Part shown: positions 30,476-39,338 of the stretch, one piece after another
How the letters are laid out: each line of letters begins with the position of its first letter
How positions within the stretch are numbered: position 1 is the stretch's first letter
NCBI RefSeq assembly: GCF_000735355.1
Contig: NZ_JMPI01000057.1
Span: forward strand, 62,001 to 126,000
Direction: 5' to 3'
Source of the DNA: Buttiauxella agrestis ATCC 33320
Lineage (GTDB): Bacteria; Pseudomonadota; Gammaproteobacteria; Enterobacterales; Enterobacteriaceae
Length of the DNA stretch: 64,000 bases
Program-made: the position numbers and the translations under genes
The notes under the pieces: model-generated
What the model saw: the letters and a program-made list of their open reading frames with translations, nothing else
The model's database searches: none
Told to the model about the DNA's origin: nothing

Positions 30476-31903
30476 TTATTTCCATTCATCATCAACGTTG
30501 AGCTGCAACGTGTGAGTTTCACCCAGCGTCCGATACCAATGCGCAGATTTTTTCGCCCGTCGCTCACGATTGTTTTGCAGGTTAATTTCAATCAATCCAT
30601 AGCGATTTTTGAAGGCGTTCATCGGCGATACGTTGTCGGTAAACGCCCAAAGCATATAACCCTGGCAGTTAGCGCCATCTTCGCGAGCGCGCAGCGTCTG
30701 GTACAAATGCTCGCTGATAAACGCGATACGATAATCATCTTCAATCACGCCGTCAGCATTGCGGAATTGCGCCTCGTTTTCTGTTCCCATCCCGCTTTCT
30801 GCGACAAACCACGCAATATTGCGATACTCCGTTTTTATCCGCATCGCCATGTCATAAACGATACGGGGGTAGATTTCCCAACCCCGTGACTTATTCATTC
30901 GCCGCCCTGGCAACTCAAACGGCTCGTAATAATATGCTGGATGGAATGGCGTCTCCGGATTCCAGGCTCGGGACGGCGCTTTTACGCGATGTGGATAATA
31001 TAAGTTGATACCCAGTTCATCGACGGTATTTTCCCGGATAATCGCCAGCTCTTGTTCGGTGTAATCCCACTTAATATCATGTTTTTTCAGTAGTTCGATA
31101 AGCTGCTGCGGATACTCGCCGTGCACCAGCGGGTCTAAAAATACGCGGTTGTAAAACAGATCGTATATCTGCGCCGCTTGCTGGTCATGAGCAGCACTGG
31201 AGCGCGCATAAGTCACTTCTGGATTAAGAATACAGCCGACGGTTCCGCTATAGCCTTTTTCGCGGAAAAGCTTCACCACTTTCGCCGTGGCGAGGTTTTT
31301 GTGGTGGTTCCACTGCATCCATTTATGGGTGTTTTGCTCATACGGCCAGCGCAACGCATCAAGATAAACGCGGGTTTGCACCACAATCGGCTCGTTGAAC
31401 GTAAACCAACGATTCACTTTATGCGCATAACGGGCAAACACTTTTTCAGCGTACAAGACAAAAAGCTCGACCACTTTCTTCGATGCCCAGCCGCCGTAGG
31501 TTTCAAATAAAACGGCTGGCAATTCATAGTGCTCAAGACAAATCATCGGTTCGATGCCGTTGCGGCGCATTTCGTCGATTAAGTTGTCGTAATACTGCGC
31601 ATATTCCTCGTCAATTACGCCCTTTTCATAGTCTGTGAAAAAGCGCGACCAGTTGATAGAGGTGCGGTAGTGCGTTAATCCCGCCTGTTTCATCAACGCC
31701 ACATCTTCGCGATAGCGATTGATAAAATCCGTCGCGACCGCCGGGCCGTAGCCTTCATGCCATACATGTCTGTCGTTTTTGTACCAGGCGTCAAGCCAGG
31801 AATCCTGCCCTTCTTTTTTGCCGCTCCAGCCTTCGGTTTGCCAGGCCGATGCCGCAGCACCGAGTATAAAATCTGCTGGAATAGTGATTTTTACGTTGCT
31901 CAT
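30476..31903 (-). CDS. Glycoside hydrolase family 1, probable 6-phospho-beta-glucosidase
   Basis: 475 residues from the ATG at 31903, which follows GAGGAAGG; the longer frame to 31966 overlaps the EIIC gene. GH1 features: acid/base Glu171 in FNEP and nucleophile Glu369 in AESGMG (most members have ENG). The 6-phosphate pocket pattern S-x6-K-x-Y reads Ser426, Asn433, Tyr435: Ser and Tyr are kept, but the Lys is Asn, with a Lys next door at 432. Co-location with a PTS EIIC 7 bases upstream still favours a phosphorylated beta-glucoside as substrate; activity on a different phospho-sugar is possible. Confidence 0.82.
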   Translation of the reverse strand: MSNVKITIPADFILGAAASAWQTEGWSGKKEGQDSWLDAWYKNDRHVWHEGYGPAVATDFINRYREDVALMKQAGLTHYRTSINWSRFFTDYEKGVIDEEYAQYYDNLIDEMRRNGIEPMICLEHYELPAVLFETYGGWASKKVVELFVLYAEKVFARYAHKVNRWFTFNEPIVVQTRVYLDALRWPYEQNTHKWMQWNHHKNLATAKVVKLFREKGYSGTVGCILNPEVTYARSSAAHDQQAAQIYDLFYNRVFLDPLVHGEYPQQLIELLKKHDIKWDYTEQELAIIRENTVDELGINLYYPHRVKAPSRAWNPETPFHPAYYYEPFELPGRRMNKSRGWEIYPRIVYDMAMRIKTEYRNIAWFVAESGMGTENEAQFRNADGVIEDDYRIAFISEHLYQTLRAREDGANCQGYMLWAFTDNVSPMNAFKNRYGLIEINLQNNRERRAKKSAHWYRTLGETHTLQLNVDDEWK

Positions 31904-31910
31904 GCCTTCC

Positions 31911-33248
31911 TCACACGTTTTTGGCAAGTTGTTGCTGTTCGGCCTGTAACTGCGCTTGTTCAGCACGGCGAGAGGCTATTTTCACAAACGGCAGGTAAAT
32001 CAGAACCGAAACCAGAATACAGCCCAGTTGCGTGACGACCGCGCCCATCGAACCGGCGGTAGAAAGCCAGGCGTTAATCAGCGGCGGCGTGGTCCATGGC
32101 ACCATCACAACGGCTTTACCGGCAAAACCCATTGCCGTTGCGAAGTAGCCAATAGTGCCGGTAACCAGCGGCGTAATAATGAAAGGAATAGCCAGAATAG
32201 GGTTGAGCATAATCGGCATACCAAAAATCACTGGCTCATTAATGTTGAAGATCCCAGGGCCGAAAGAGAGTTTGGCGATTTCTTTCATCTCTTTGCGCTT
32301 CGTCGCAATCATCACCGCAATCAGCAGCCCAATCGTTAAACCGGAACCGCCAATACTCATATACACATCCCAGAACGGCATGGTGATGATGTTAGGGATC
32401 TCTTTACCTTGCTCAAACGCGCTCATGTTGACGGTAATCGCCCCGAGCAGCAGCGGCTCACGGATAGGTTTGATCATCTGATTACCGTGAATACCGATAA
32501 CCCAAAACAGCTGTGCGACAAACATCAGCAGCAAAATCCCCGGCAGGCTTTGCACCACTTTTTCCAGCGGTTGCTGCACCACCTGATACACAGCGTCATA
32601 CAGGTACATGCCGGTAGTTTGGTGGAAAACAAAACCGAAGGTCGCGATGGCGGTAACGGTAATGATCGAAGGGAGCAGTGCTGAGAAAGAGGCAGAAACA
32701 TTAGGCGGAACGGTATCAGGCATTTTGATCTTCAGCCCTTCGCGCTTTTCCAGCCAGCAGTAAATTTCCACCGACAAAATAGCGATAAACATGCCAAGGA
32801 ACAGGCTGCGGGTGTCAGAAAATTGGCGCGCCAGAATGTCTTTCACCATATGCATTTGCCCATCGACCATCATTTCGATGGTGGTTGGCGTCACGCAAAT
32901 AAAGCAGATAACCGCCAGCAAGCCAGGGAACAGACTTTTGATGCCGTTGATTCTGCCTAATTCGATACCAATCAGGAACACCGCGCCAATGTTTAAAAAG
33001 TTAAGCGTGGCGTAGTTAATCGCCGCGGTAATCGGCTTGAGTTGGGCGAGAAATGACAGTGCAGAAAAACTGGCGAGGCCGTTTTTAGGATCCAACACCA
33101 TATTCGAGATGAGGACCGAGAATGCCCCGACGATAATCACCGGCATTAGTGTAATGAAGGAAGCTTTGATCGCCATAATATAGCGGTAGCTATTGAATTT
33201 AGTGGCAAAACTTCCCAGAGAGTCGATTAACTTTTCCTGCAAAGCCAT
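31911..33248 (-). CDS. PTS system EIIC component, lactose/cellobiose family
   Basis: A 445-residue polytopic permease with about ten hydrophobic helices, of the CelB/ChbC type (start MALQEKLIDSLGSFATKFNSYRYIMAI). It transports and allows phosphorylation of a beta-diglucoside-type sugar. No EIIA or EIIB gene is in the window, so phosphate must come from partners encoded elsewhere. First gene of an EIIC-GH1-(gntR-GNAT) run. Its upstream region has two TTGGTATACCAA-like operators 86 bases apart and a CRP-like site between them. Confidence 0.9.
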   Translation of the reverse strand: MALQEKLIDSLGSFATKFNSYRYIMAIKASFITLMPVIIVGAFSVLISNMVLDPKNGLASFSALSFLAQLKPITAAINYATLNFLNIGAVFLIGIELGRINGIKSLFPGLLAVICFICVTPTTIEMMVDGQMHMVKDILARQFSDTRSLFLGMFIAILSVEIYCWLEKREGLKIKMPDTVPPNVSASFSALLPSIITVTAIATFGFVFHQTTGMYLYDAVYQVVQQPLEKVVQSLPGILLLMFVAQLFWVIGIHGNQMIKPIREPLLLGAITVNMSAFEQGKEIPNIITMPFWDVYMSIGGSGLTIGLLIAVMIATKRKEMKEIAKLSFGPGIFNINEPVIFGMPIMLNPILAIPFIITPLVTGTIGYFATAMGFAGKAVVMVPWTTPPLINAWLSTAGSMGAVVTQLGCILVSVLIYLPFVKIASRRAEQAQLQAEQQQLAKNV

Positions 33249-33305
33249 AGGGTATACCTCAGTGTTGTCGTTTTTTTATTATTCAAAGCGATGGAAGACG
33301 ACCGA

Positions 33306-33319
33306 TTTGGTATACCAAA
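33306..33319. promoter_or_regulatory. UxuR/ExuR-type GntR operator, proximal to EIIC
   Basis: TTTGGTATACCAAA is a perfect 14-base palindrome 58 bases upstream of the EIIC start. It matches the known core of UxuR/ExuR sites, and an FCD-type GntR regulator is encoded in the same operon. LacI-type sites normally have a central CG, which is absent here. Confidence 0.65.
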
Positions 33320-33344
33320 AATAGAACCAACTCATTAACATTTC

Positions 33345-33360
33345 CGTGATAAACGTCCCA
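33345..33360. promoter_or_regulatory. CRP-like site between the two GntR operators
   Basis: CGTGA-TAAACG-TCCCA matches TGTGA-N6-TCACA at eight of ten positions and lies between the two GGTATACC palindromes. Confidence 0.4.
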
Positions 33361-33391
33361 CATTGTTATATTGGAATTCCAATGTGAATAA

Positions 33392-33405
33392 TCTGGTATA
33401 CCAAA
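33392..33405. promoter_or_regulatory. UxuR/ExuR-type GntR operator, distal to EIIC
   Basis: TCTGGTATACCAAA repeats the same palindrome with two changes at one end, centred 86 bases from the proximal copy. That spacing is about eight helical turns and allows looping repression. It is 140 bases upstream of the divergent LacI-type gene. Confidence 0.6.
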
Positions 33406-33544
33406 TAAATATAAGTTGCATGAATCATTCAAAAGCGTGATCCGGCACGACAATTGCTGCTAGCGCCATGTTTCATCATCACAGCGTGATAAACTAGCGC
33501 CATTATGCGACCACGCGGCAAGCGTCTTAATCAGGAATGAATTG

Positions 33545-34573
33545 ATGGTAACAATGCTGGATGTCGCGCTACGCGCAGGCGTTTCCAAAGCAACGGTATC
33601 ACGCGTGCTTAACGGAATTGGGCAAGTCAAAGAGAGCACCCGCGAGCAGGTGTTTACCGCCATGGAAGAACTGGGCTATCGCCCTAATTTTCTGGCGCGA
33701 TCGCTGGCGAACCGTAGCAGTAATAGCGTCGGTTTGGTGGTGTCGACTTTTGACGGGTTCTACTTTGGCCGCCTGTTACAACAAGCCTCACGGCAAACGG
33801 AAGTCTGGGGCAAGCAATTGATTGTCACCGATGGACACGATACGCCGCAAAAAGAACTGGAAGCCGTGCAAATGCTGGTCGATCGCCATTGTGATGCCAT
33901 CGTGCTGTACACCCGTTTTATGAACGAGCGGACTTTATTGTCGCTAATGAACAGCATTAAAGTCCCGCTGGTCGTGATTAACCGCGATGTTAGCCAGGCG
34001 CGCGATCGCTGCGTTTTCTTTGAACAGCAAGATGCTGCGTTTCAGGCGACCGATTATCTCATTGAGCAAGGTCATCGAGATATCGCCTGCATTACCGTGC
34101 CTATTTCTACGCCAACCGGCCAGGCACGTCTGATGGGTTACAGAAAAGCATTGCAAAAACATGGCATCGCTTTTAACGAAGACCGAGTGAAATATGGCGA
34201 TTCAAGCATGGTGCTTGGCCATAAATTGTGTCAGGAATTACTGGAAAGCCAGGTGCCATTTAGCGCCCTGTTTGCCTGTAACGATGATATGGCGCTGGGC
34301 GCTTCAAAGGCGCTGCATCAGGCTGGAGTGCGGATTCCGCAGGATATTTCGTTGTTTGGATTTGATGATGCGCCGAGCGCGCAGTGGCTTGAACCCGCGT
34401 TATCCAGCGTTTATCTGCCTATCGACAGCATGATCACCACGGCAATCGATCAGGCGATAAAACTGGCAAACGGCGAGCCGCTTAAAGCTATCCCGCCGTT
34501 TGTCGGCAAACTGGTGTTACGCGAGTCAGTCGGCCCTGGCCCGTATTACATTTCCAACGCCAGCAATTCCTGA
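33545..34573 (+). CDS. LacI-family transcriptional regulator (AscG-like)
   Basis: 342 residues from the ATG at 33545, behind an AGGA; the frame also has a TTG one codon earlier. The N-terminal helix-turn-helix is MLDVALRAGVSKATVSRVLNG, and a C-terminal sugar-binding domain follows. Overall similar to AscG-type regulators of beta-glucoside genes. It is divergent from the EIIC operon, so it may co-regulate it with the GntR protein. Its 3' end overlaps the convergent lysA by 28 bases (34546-34573). Confidence 0.85.
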   Translation: MVTMLDVALRAGVSKATVSRVLNGIGQVKESTREQVFTAMEELGYRPNFLARSLANRSSNSVGLVVSTFDGFYFGRLLQQASRQTEVWGKQLIVTDGHDTPQKELEAVQMLVDRHCDAIVLYTRFMNERTLLSLMNSIKVPLVVINRDVSQARDRCVFFEQQDAAFQATDYLIEQGHRDIACITVPISTPTGQARLMGYRKALQKHGIAFNEDRVKYGDSSMVLGHKLCQELLESQVPFSALFACNDDMALGASKALHQAGVRIPQDISLFGFDDAPSAQWLEPALSSVYLPIDSMITTAIDQAIKLANGEPLKAIPPFVGKLVLRESVGPGPYYISNASNS

Positions 34574-35805
34574 ATGGTCTGACGGCGGCGAATCAGTCGC
34601 GCCACACCATTATCAAATAACACTTCAGGCAACAATGGGCGGCTATTGTAATTAGATGACATCGAAGCGCCATACGCGCCGGTGTCATGCAGCACTAAAT
34701 AGTCACCGACCTGCACCGGCGGCAGCGCACGCGTTTCCACTTTGCCGCCCTCTTGCTGAGTAAACACATCGCCCGATTCGCACAATGGCCCGGCCACGAC
34801 GGTTTCTACTGTTGGAAGTGAAGCGAGTTCACGTCCGTCTCCTGCCAGAGCGGAAATATGGTGATAGCTGCCGTACATTGACGGACGCATCAAATCGTTA
34901 AACCCGGCGTCAATCAGCACGAAGTGGCGCGAACCCATATTTTTAACCGAGCGCACCTGCGCGACCAGAACGCCGGATTCTGCCACCAGGAAACGGCCTG
35001 GTTCGATTTCCAGTTTCACCGGGTGTCCCAGACGCTGGGCGATTTTCTCACGCGCCGCATTCCACAAGCCGTAATAGTGATTAGTGTCGATGGTTTCTTC
35101 GCCTTCACGATACGGAATGGACAAACCACCACCTGCGGAGATCGCTTCCAGATCCTGACCAAAATCAATCACCTGCTGCACCATCGCGCCACAAACGCGT
35201 TCGAGGTGACCATAATCCACACCAGAACCAATGTGCATGTGAATGCCCACCAGGTGCAGTTTGTAGCGCTGGATAACCTCTAACGCCTGCGGCAAATCTG
35301 CATGCCAGATGCCGTGCTTACTGTTTTCCCCCCCGGTGTTGGTTTTCTGGCTGTGGCCGTGACCGAAACCAGGATTAACGCGCAGCCAGACGCGATGGCC
35401 CGGCGACACTTCACCAAGCTGTTGCAGCATATCCACGGAACCCGCGTTCACCGGAATCTGCTGTTCAGCCACCAGCGCCAGCGTCGATAGGTCAATCATA
35501 TCGGCGGTGAATACGATATCGTCTTTGTTTTCAACCGGGTTATAGCCCGCCGCCAAAGCGCGGACAATTTCACCCTCTGAAACCGAATCCACTTTCACGC
35601 CCTGCTCGCGCATCAGACGCAGAATGTGAATGTTAGAACACGCTTTTTGCGCAAAACGGATCACATCAAACTGGCGCAATTGGGCAATCTGCTGGCGAAT
35701 AATCTCAGCATCATAAACCCAGACCGGGCAGCCAAATTCCGCGGGCAATGCCAGCAGGTTTTGCGCATTCAGCGCGGTGTCGGTGTTATTGAGTGGGCGT
35801 GGCAT
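34546..35805 (-). CDS. lysA: Diaminopimelate decarboxylase
   Basis: The last step of lysine synthesis: meso-DAP to L-lysine with PLP. The 419-residue product (E. coli 420) shows the PLP lysine in FAQKACSN, the phosphate-binding SAGGGLS and HIGSG motifs, and the active-site CESGD. Divergent from lysR, which activates lysA in E. coli, with a 112-base spacer that should hold the LysR sites. The 3' end overlaps the LacI-type gene tail to tail, a junction created by the upstream insertion. Confidence 0.96.
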   Translation of the reverse strand: MPRPLNNTDTALNAQNLLALPAEFGCPVWVYDAEIIRQQIAQLRQFDVIRFAQKACSNIHILRLMREQGVKVDSVSEGEIVRALAAGYNPVENKDDIVFTADMIDLSTLALVAEQQIPVNAGSVDMLQQLGEVSPGHRVWLRVNPGFGHGHSQKTNTGGENSKHGIWHADLPQALEVIQRYKLHLVGIHMHIGSGVDYGHLERVCGAMVQQVIDFGQDLEAISAGGGLSIPYREGEETIDTNHYYGLWNAAREKIAQRLGHPVKLEIEPGRFLVAESGVLVAQVRSVKNMGSRHFVLIDAGFNDLMRPSMYGSYHHISALAGDGRELASLPTVETVVAGPLCESGDVFTQQEGGKVETRALPPVQVGDYLVLHDTGAYGASMSSNYNSRPLLPEVLFDNGVARLIRRRQTIQELLALEM

Positions 35806-35917
35806 GGTGGCTCCGGCAACATTTCATTTTTTTGTATTACGCCATACCGCGAAGTGAAGAAAAAATATCGTTTTCTCTGGAGTCTATGCAAAACTGATAT
35901 GGAAACAGGAGAACGTT

Positions 35918-36841
35918 ATGCCCTCAATAACCTTACGCCATATCGAAATTTTCCACGCGGTGATGACAGCCGGCAATCTGACTGAAGCGGCAGGGCTGCT
36001 GCATACGTCGCAGCCGACCGTCAGCCGTGAGCTGGCGCGGTTTGAAAAGCTGATTGGCCTGCAATTATTTGAACGTAGCCGCGGGCGGTTACATCCCACC
36101 GTGCAGGGCTTACGCTTGTTTGAAGAAGTGCAGCGCTCCTGGTATGGCCTGGACAGAATTCTGAATGCCGCCGAAAGCCTGCGTGAATTCCGCCAGGGCG
36201 AATTGTCGATTGCCTGCCTGCCGGTGTTTTCACAATCTTTTCTGCCGGTGTTAGTGCAGCCGTTTCTGGCGCGTTACCCTGAGTTGAGTCTCAATATCGT
36301 GCCGCAGGAATCACCGCTGTTAGAAGAGTGGCTTTCTGCCCAGCGCCACGATTTAGGGTTGACCGAAAATACCGTGACGCCCGCTGGAACCGAACGCCAG
36401 ACGTTACTGACGCTAAACGAAGTCTGCGTGTTGCCCGCAAGCCATCCCCTCGCCCATAAAAAAGTGCTCACGCCGCAAGATTTTGCCGGGGAAAACTACA
36501 TCAGCCTTTCGCGCACTGACAGCTATCGCCAATTGCTGGATTCACTGTTTCAGGAACACGACGTCAAGCGGCGTATGGTGATGGAGACACACAGCGCAGC
36601 CTCGGTTTGTGCGATGGTGCGGGCCGGAGTGGGCGTGTCGATCGTCAATCCGTTGACGGCTCTGGATTACGCCTCAAGCGGCGTTGTTGCGCGACGTTTT
36701 AGCGTGGCGGTGCCGTTTACCGTGAGCCTGATTCGCCCCCTGCACCGCCCTGCTTCCGCGCTGGTCAGCGCTTTTAGCGAGCACTTACAAACCAATATGC
36801 AGATTTATATCGAACCGCTAAATGCGCTGCTGGATGCCTGA
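35918..36841 (+). CDS. lysR: LysR, activator of lysA
   Basis: The founding LysR-type regulator: 307 residues (E. coli 311). The N-terminal HTH covers residues ~4-62 (LRHIEIFHAVMTAGNLTEA and TSQPTVSRELARFE); the C-terminal effector domain binds DAP or lysine. Divergent from lysA, the classical arrangement. Its stop is one base from the convergent MFS gene stop at 36843, leaving no room for a separate terminator. Confidence 0.95.
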   Translation: MPSITLRHIEIFHAVMTAGNLTEAAGLLHTSQPTVSRELARFEKLIGLQLFERSRGRLHPTVQGLRLFEEVQRSWYGLDRILNAAESLREFRQGELSIACLPVFSQSFLPVLVQPFLARYPELSLNIVPQESPLLEEWLSAQRHDLGLTENTVTPAGTERQTLLTLNEVCVLPASHPLAHKKVLTPQDFAGENYISLSRTDSYRQLLDSLFQEHDVKRRMVMETHSAASVCAMVRAGVGVSIVNPLTALDYASSGVVARRFSVAVPFTVSLIRPLHRPASALVSAFSEHLQTNMQIYIEPLNALLDA

Positions 36842-36842
36842 T

Positions 36843-38009
36843 TTAGTGTTCTGTCGCCGGGTGCTGATGCCCGGTGCCATTGCTGAAGTTAATCAAGCAG
36901 ATAACCAGGCCAATTACCGCAAGCCCTGCTGCCGCGACAGGAACCGCCGTCAGCCCAAAACCGTGCGCAATAACCGAGCCGCCAACCCAGGCACCGAATG
37001 CGTTGCCAACGTTAAATGCGGCAATATTGAGCGTCGAAACTAAATTTGGCGCATCTTTGCCGTGCAGAACCACGTTGATTTGCAGCGCGGGAACCGTCGC
37101 AAATGCCGCCATCGCCCAGAGAAACAGCGTAATTTCAGCCAACCACAGGCCGTGGCTGGTCCAGCGGAACAGCAGTGAGAAAATAGCAATCAGGCTGAAA
37201 CTCAGGATCAAACTGAAAGAAACTTTCCAGTCTGCCAGGCGCCCGCCCAAAATATTCCCCACCGTCAGACCCGCACCTATCAGGAAAAGCGTCCAGCTTA
37301 CGCCTTGATGAGTCACGCCCGTCACCTGCAAAAGCATTGGCGCAATGTAACTAAACAGAGCAAACATCGCGGCGGCAAAAAAGACCGTCATTGCCAGTGA
37401 AAGCCACAGTTTGCCGTTCACCAGCGCGCTGACTTCGCGTTTCAGGTTTGGCGGAGTTTCCTCCTTTTGCGATGGCAAACTGACAATCAGCGCAATAAAC
37501 GCCACCACGCCAATGATAGCCACGCCCCAGAACGTTGAGCGCCAGCCGTACAATTGCCCAAACCATGTGCCAATCGGCACGCCCAGCACGTTGGCCAACG
37601 TCAGGCCTGTGAACATCAGTGCCACCGCCGAGGCTTTGCGATTTGGTGCCACCAGGCTTGCTGCCACAACTGCGCCGATGCCAAAGAAAGCACCGTGACA
37701 AAGGGCGGTAATAATGCGAGCCAGCATCAGGAAGTGATAATTCAGCGCCAGCGCGCACAGAATGTTACCGACGATGAAAATCACCATCAGCAAGATGAGT
37801 GAGAGTTTGCGCGGTAATTTTGCCGTGAGCAGCGCCATGATCGGTGCGCCAATTGCCACGCCAAGCGCATAGCCACTAATCAGCCATCCCGCCGCAGGAA
37901 TAGAAATCGACAGATCCCCCGCTACGTCGGGCAACAGGCCCATAATAACGAACTCCGTCGTGCCGATGGCAAACGCACTCATCGCCAGCGCGAGTAAGGA
38001 AACAGGCAT
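36843..38009 (-). CDS. MFS transporter, DHA1 family (AraJ/YdhP-like)
   Basis: 388 residues from the ATG at 38009 (MPVSLLALAMSAFAIGTTEF), which has a GGAG ahead of it; the longer frame to 38039 is less likely. About twelve hydrophobic helices and the sugar-efflux/AraJ-type motif GTTEFVIMGLLP near the start. Relatives export sugars, drugs or purine nucleosides; the substrate cannot be assigned. It lies between lysR and ygeA, where E. coli has no such gene, so it is an addition to the conserved order. Confidence 0.85.
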   Translation of the reverse strand: MPVSLLALAMSAFAIGTTEFVIMGLLPDVAGDLSISIPAAGWLISGYALGVAIGAPIMALLTAKLPRKLSLILLMVIFIVGNILCALALNYHFLMLARIITALCHGAFFGIGAVVAASLVAPNRKASAVALMFTGLTLANVLGVPIGTWFGQLYGWRSTFWGVAIIGVVAFIALIVSLPSQKEETPPNLKREVSALVNGKLWLSLAMTVFFAAAMFALFSYIAPMLLQVTGVTHQGVSWTLFLIGAGLTVGNILGGRLADWKVSFSLILSFSLIAIFSLLFRWTSHGLWLAEITLFLWAMAAFATVPALQINVVLHGKDAPNLVSTLNIAAFNVGNAFGAWVGGSVIAHGFGLTAVPVAAAGLAVIGLVICLINFSNGTGHQHPATEH

Positions 38010-38095
38010 GGGATTGACTCCAGATTGCAGAAATAACAAAAGGCGGGAGAGTGAACTCAGCCGCCAGATTACTTGAAATATGAACTAAAAAAATA

Positions 38096-38791
38096 TTACT
38101 CAGCCAACATGAAATTGACCGCATCAGCGGCGTGAATAGCCGCGGTATCGAATACAGGGAGCGGGCAATCTTGTTGATTAAGCAACAAGCCGATTTCAGT
38201 GCAACCGAAAATCACGCCCTGCGCGCCCTGTTCCTGAAGTTGGGTAATAACTTGCTGATAATACTGCTTCGACTCGGCGGTGATTTTGCCCAGGCACAGC
38301 TCTTCAAAAATTATCTGGTTAATACGCAAACGCTGCGGTTCATCAGGGATTAAGGATTCGATACCAAACTCAGCCGTCAGGCGACCCCGGTAGAAATCCT
38401 GCTCCATGGTGTATTTCGTGCCGAGTAGCGCAACCCGATTCACGCCTTGTGCCGTAATGGCACGGCCCGTCGCATCTGCGATATGTAAAAACGGCAGCGC
38501 ACACTGTGATTCAATATGATGCGCCACCTTGTGCATGGTGTTGGTACACAGCACGATGCCTTCAGCACCCGCTTTTTGCAGGCCCAGTGCCGCTTGCGCC
38601 AGCATATCCCCCGCCCGATCCCATTCACCACTGGCCTGGCAGGCTTCGATTTCATGAAAATCAACGCTGTGCAGCACGATCTTTGCGGAGTGTAAGCCCC
38701 CTAAACGGTTTTTAACCCCTTCATTAATCAGACGATAATAAGGGATAGTCGATTCCCAACTCATCCCTCCCAGCAAGCCAATTGTTTTCAT
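38096..38791 (-). CDS. ygeA: YgeA, aspartate/glutamate racemase family amino-acid racemase
   Basis: 231 residues from the ATG at 38791 ([15 protein letters not shown]); the frame also begins one codon earlier with GTG. Two cysteines expected for a PLP-independent racemase are present in IVLCTNTMH and VIFGCTEI. E. coli YgeA (230 residues) has broad-specificity racemase activity, e.g. on homoserine. It keeps its E. coli place near lysR. The upstream spacer is shared with kdgF and its KdgR box. Confidence 0.92.
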   Translation of the reverse strand: MKTIGLLGGMSWESTIPYYRLINEGVKNRLGGLHSAKIVLHSVDFHEIEACQASGEWDRAGDMLAQAALGLQKAGAEGIVLCTNTMHKVAHHIESQCALPFLHIADATGRAITAQGVNRVALLGTKYTMEQDFYRGRLTAEFGIESLIPDEPQRLRINQIIFEELCLGKITAESKQYYQQVITQLQEQGAQGVIFGCTEIGLLLNQQDCPLPVFDTAAIHAADAVNFMLAE

Positions 38792-38920
38792 CACGTTTCA
38801 CCTGTTCGTATTTATTCCATTGGTTATATCAGAGAGACGACAAAACGTGAAAGCGTGATCGGCCTTACAAAACACGGGGGTGAACTATCGCAATTGAACT
38901 TTTCAGGATACGATTATTTA

Positions 38921-38939
38921 AATGAAACAATGTTTCACA
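38921..38939. promoter_or_regulatory. KdgR box in front of kdgF
   Basis: AATGAAACAATGTTTCACA contains the palindromic core GAAACAATGTTTC of the KdgR operator. It ends 17 bases before the kdgF start, a typical repressor position. Confidence 0.85.
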
Positions 38940-38956
38940 TAACTAAGGATCAAGAA

Positions 38957-39280
38957 ATGTTCACCTTTATTAAAGATACTCAACTGGAAGATTTAGGTGC
39001 GGGCGTGAGCCGCCGTATTCTGGCGCATGACGGTAAAATGATGGCGGTACAGGTTAATTTTGAAAAAGGCGCTATCGGCCCGATGCACAACCACCCGCAT
39101 GAACAGCTAACTTATGTGCTGTCAGGTGAATTTGAATTCACCATTGGCGAAGAAACTCATCGCGTTACCGCAGGCGACACACTGTATAAAGAACCGCATG
39201 TGATGCACGGCTGCGTTTGCCTGGAAGCGGGTACTCTGCTTGATACCTTCACCCCAATGCGCGAAGATTTTCTGAAGTAA
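38957..39280 (+). CDS. kdgF: KdgF, cupin enzyme of uronate linearisation
   Basis: 107 residues from the ATG at 38957, preceded by AAGGA at seven bases; the longer frame runs through the KdgR box and is rejected. A single cupin: metal-ligand pattern HNHPHEQ with Glu and a second His in HVMHG. KdgF converts 4,5-unsaturated monouronates released from pectin oligomers into the open-chain ketone used by KduI/KduD. It is separated from the main pectin island by the fepE-like gene but shares its operator type. Confidence 0.9.
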   Translation: MFTFIKDTQLEDLGAGVSRRILAHDGKMMAVQVNFEKGAIGPMHNHPHEQLTYVLSGEFEFTIGEETHRVTAGDTLYKEPHVMHGCVCLEAGTLLDTFTPMREDFLK

Positions 39281-39290
39281 CGGACAAACA

Positions 39291-39320
39291 AAAACGGCTT
39301 CTTTTCAGGAAGCCGTTTTT
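39291..39320. terminator. Bidirectional terminator between kdgF and fepE-like gene
   Basis: A long perfect stem AAAACGGCTTC/GAAGCCGTTTT has a seven-base loop, A-run on one side and T-run on the other. It lies between convergent genes and can stop transcription in both directions. Confidence 0.88.
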
Positions 39321-39338
39321 GTGAAGCGAAATACGCGA

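Noticed and set aside
33251-33258. A third GGTATACC palindrome in the EIIC ribosome-site region
   Set aside because: Only the eight-base core matches and it coincides with the ribosome site, so it is too short to list as an operator on its own.
33371-33382. Palindrome TTGGAATTCCAA
   Set aside because: Twelve bases only, AT-rich and unlike the GGTATACC sites; no regulator can be named.
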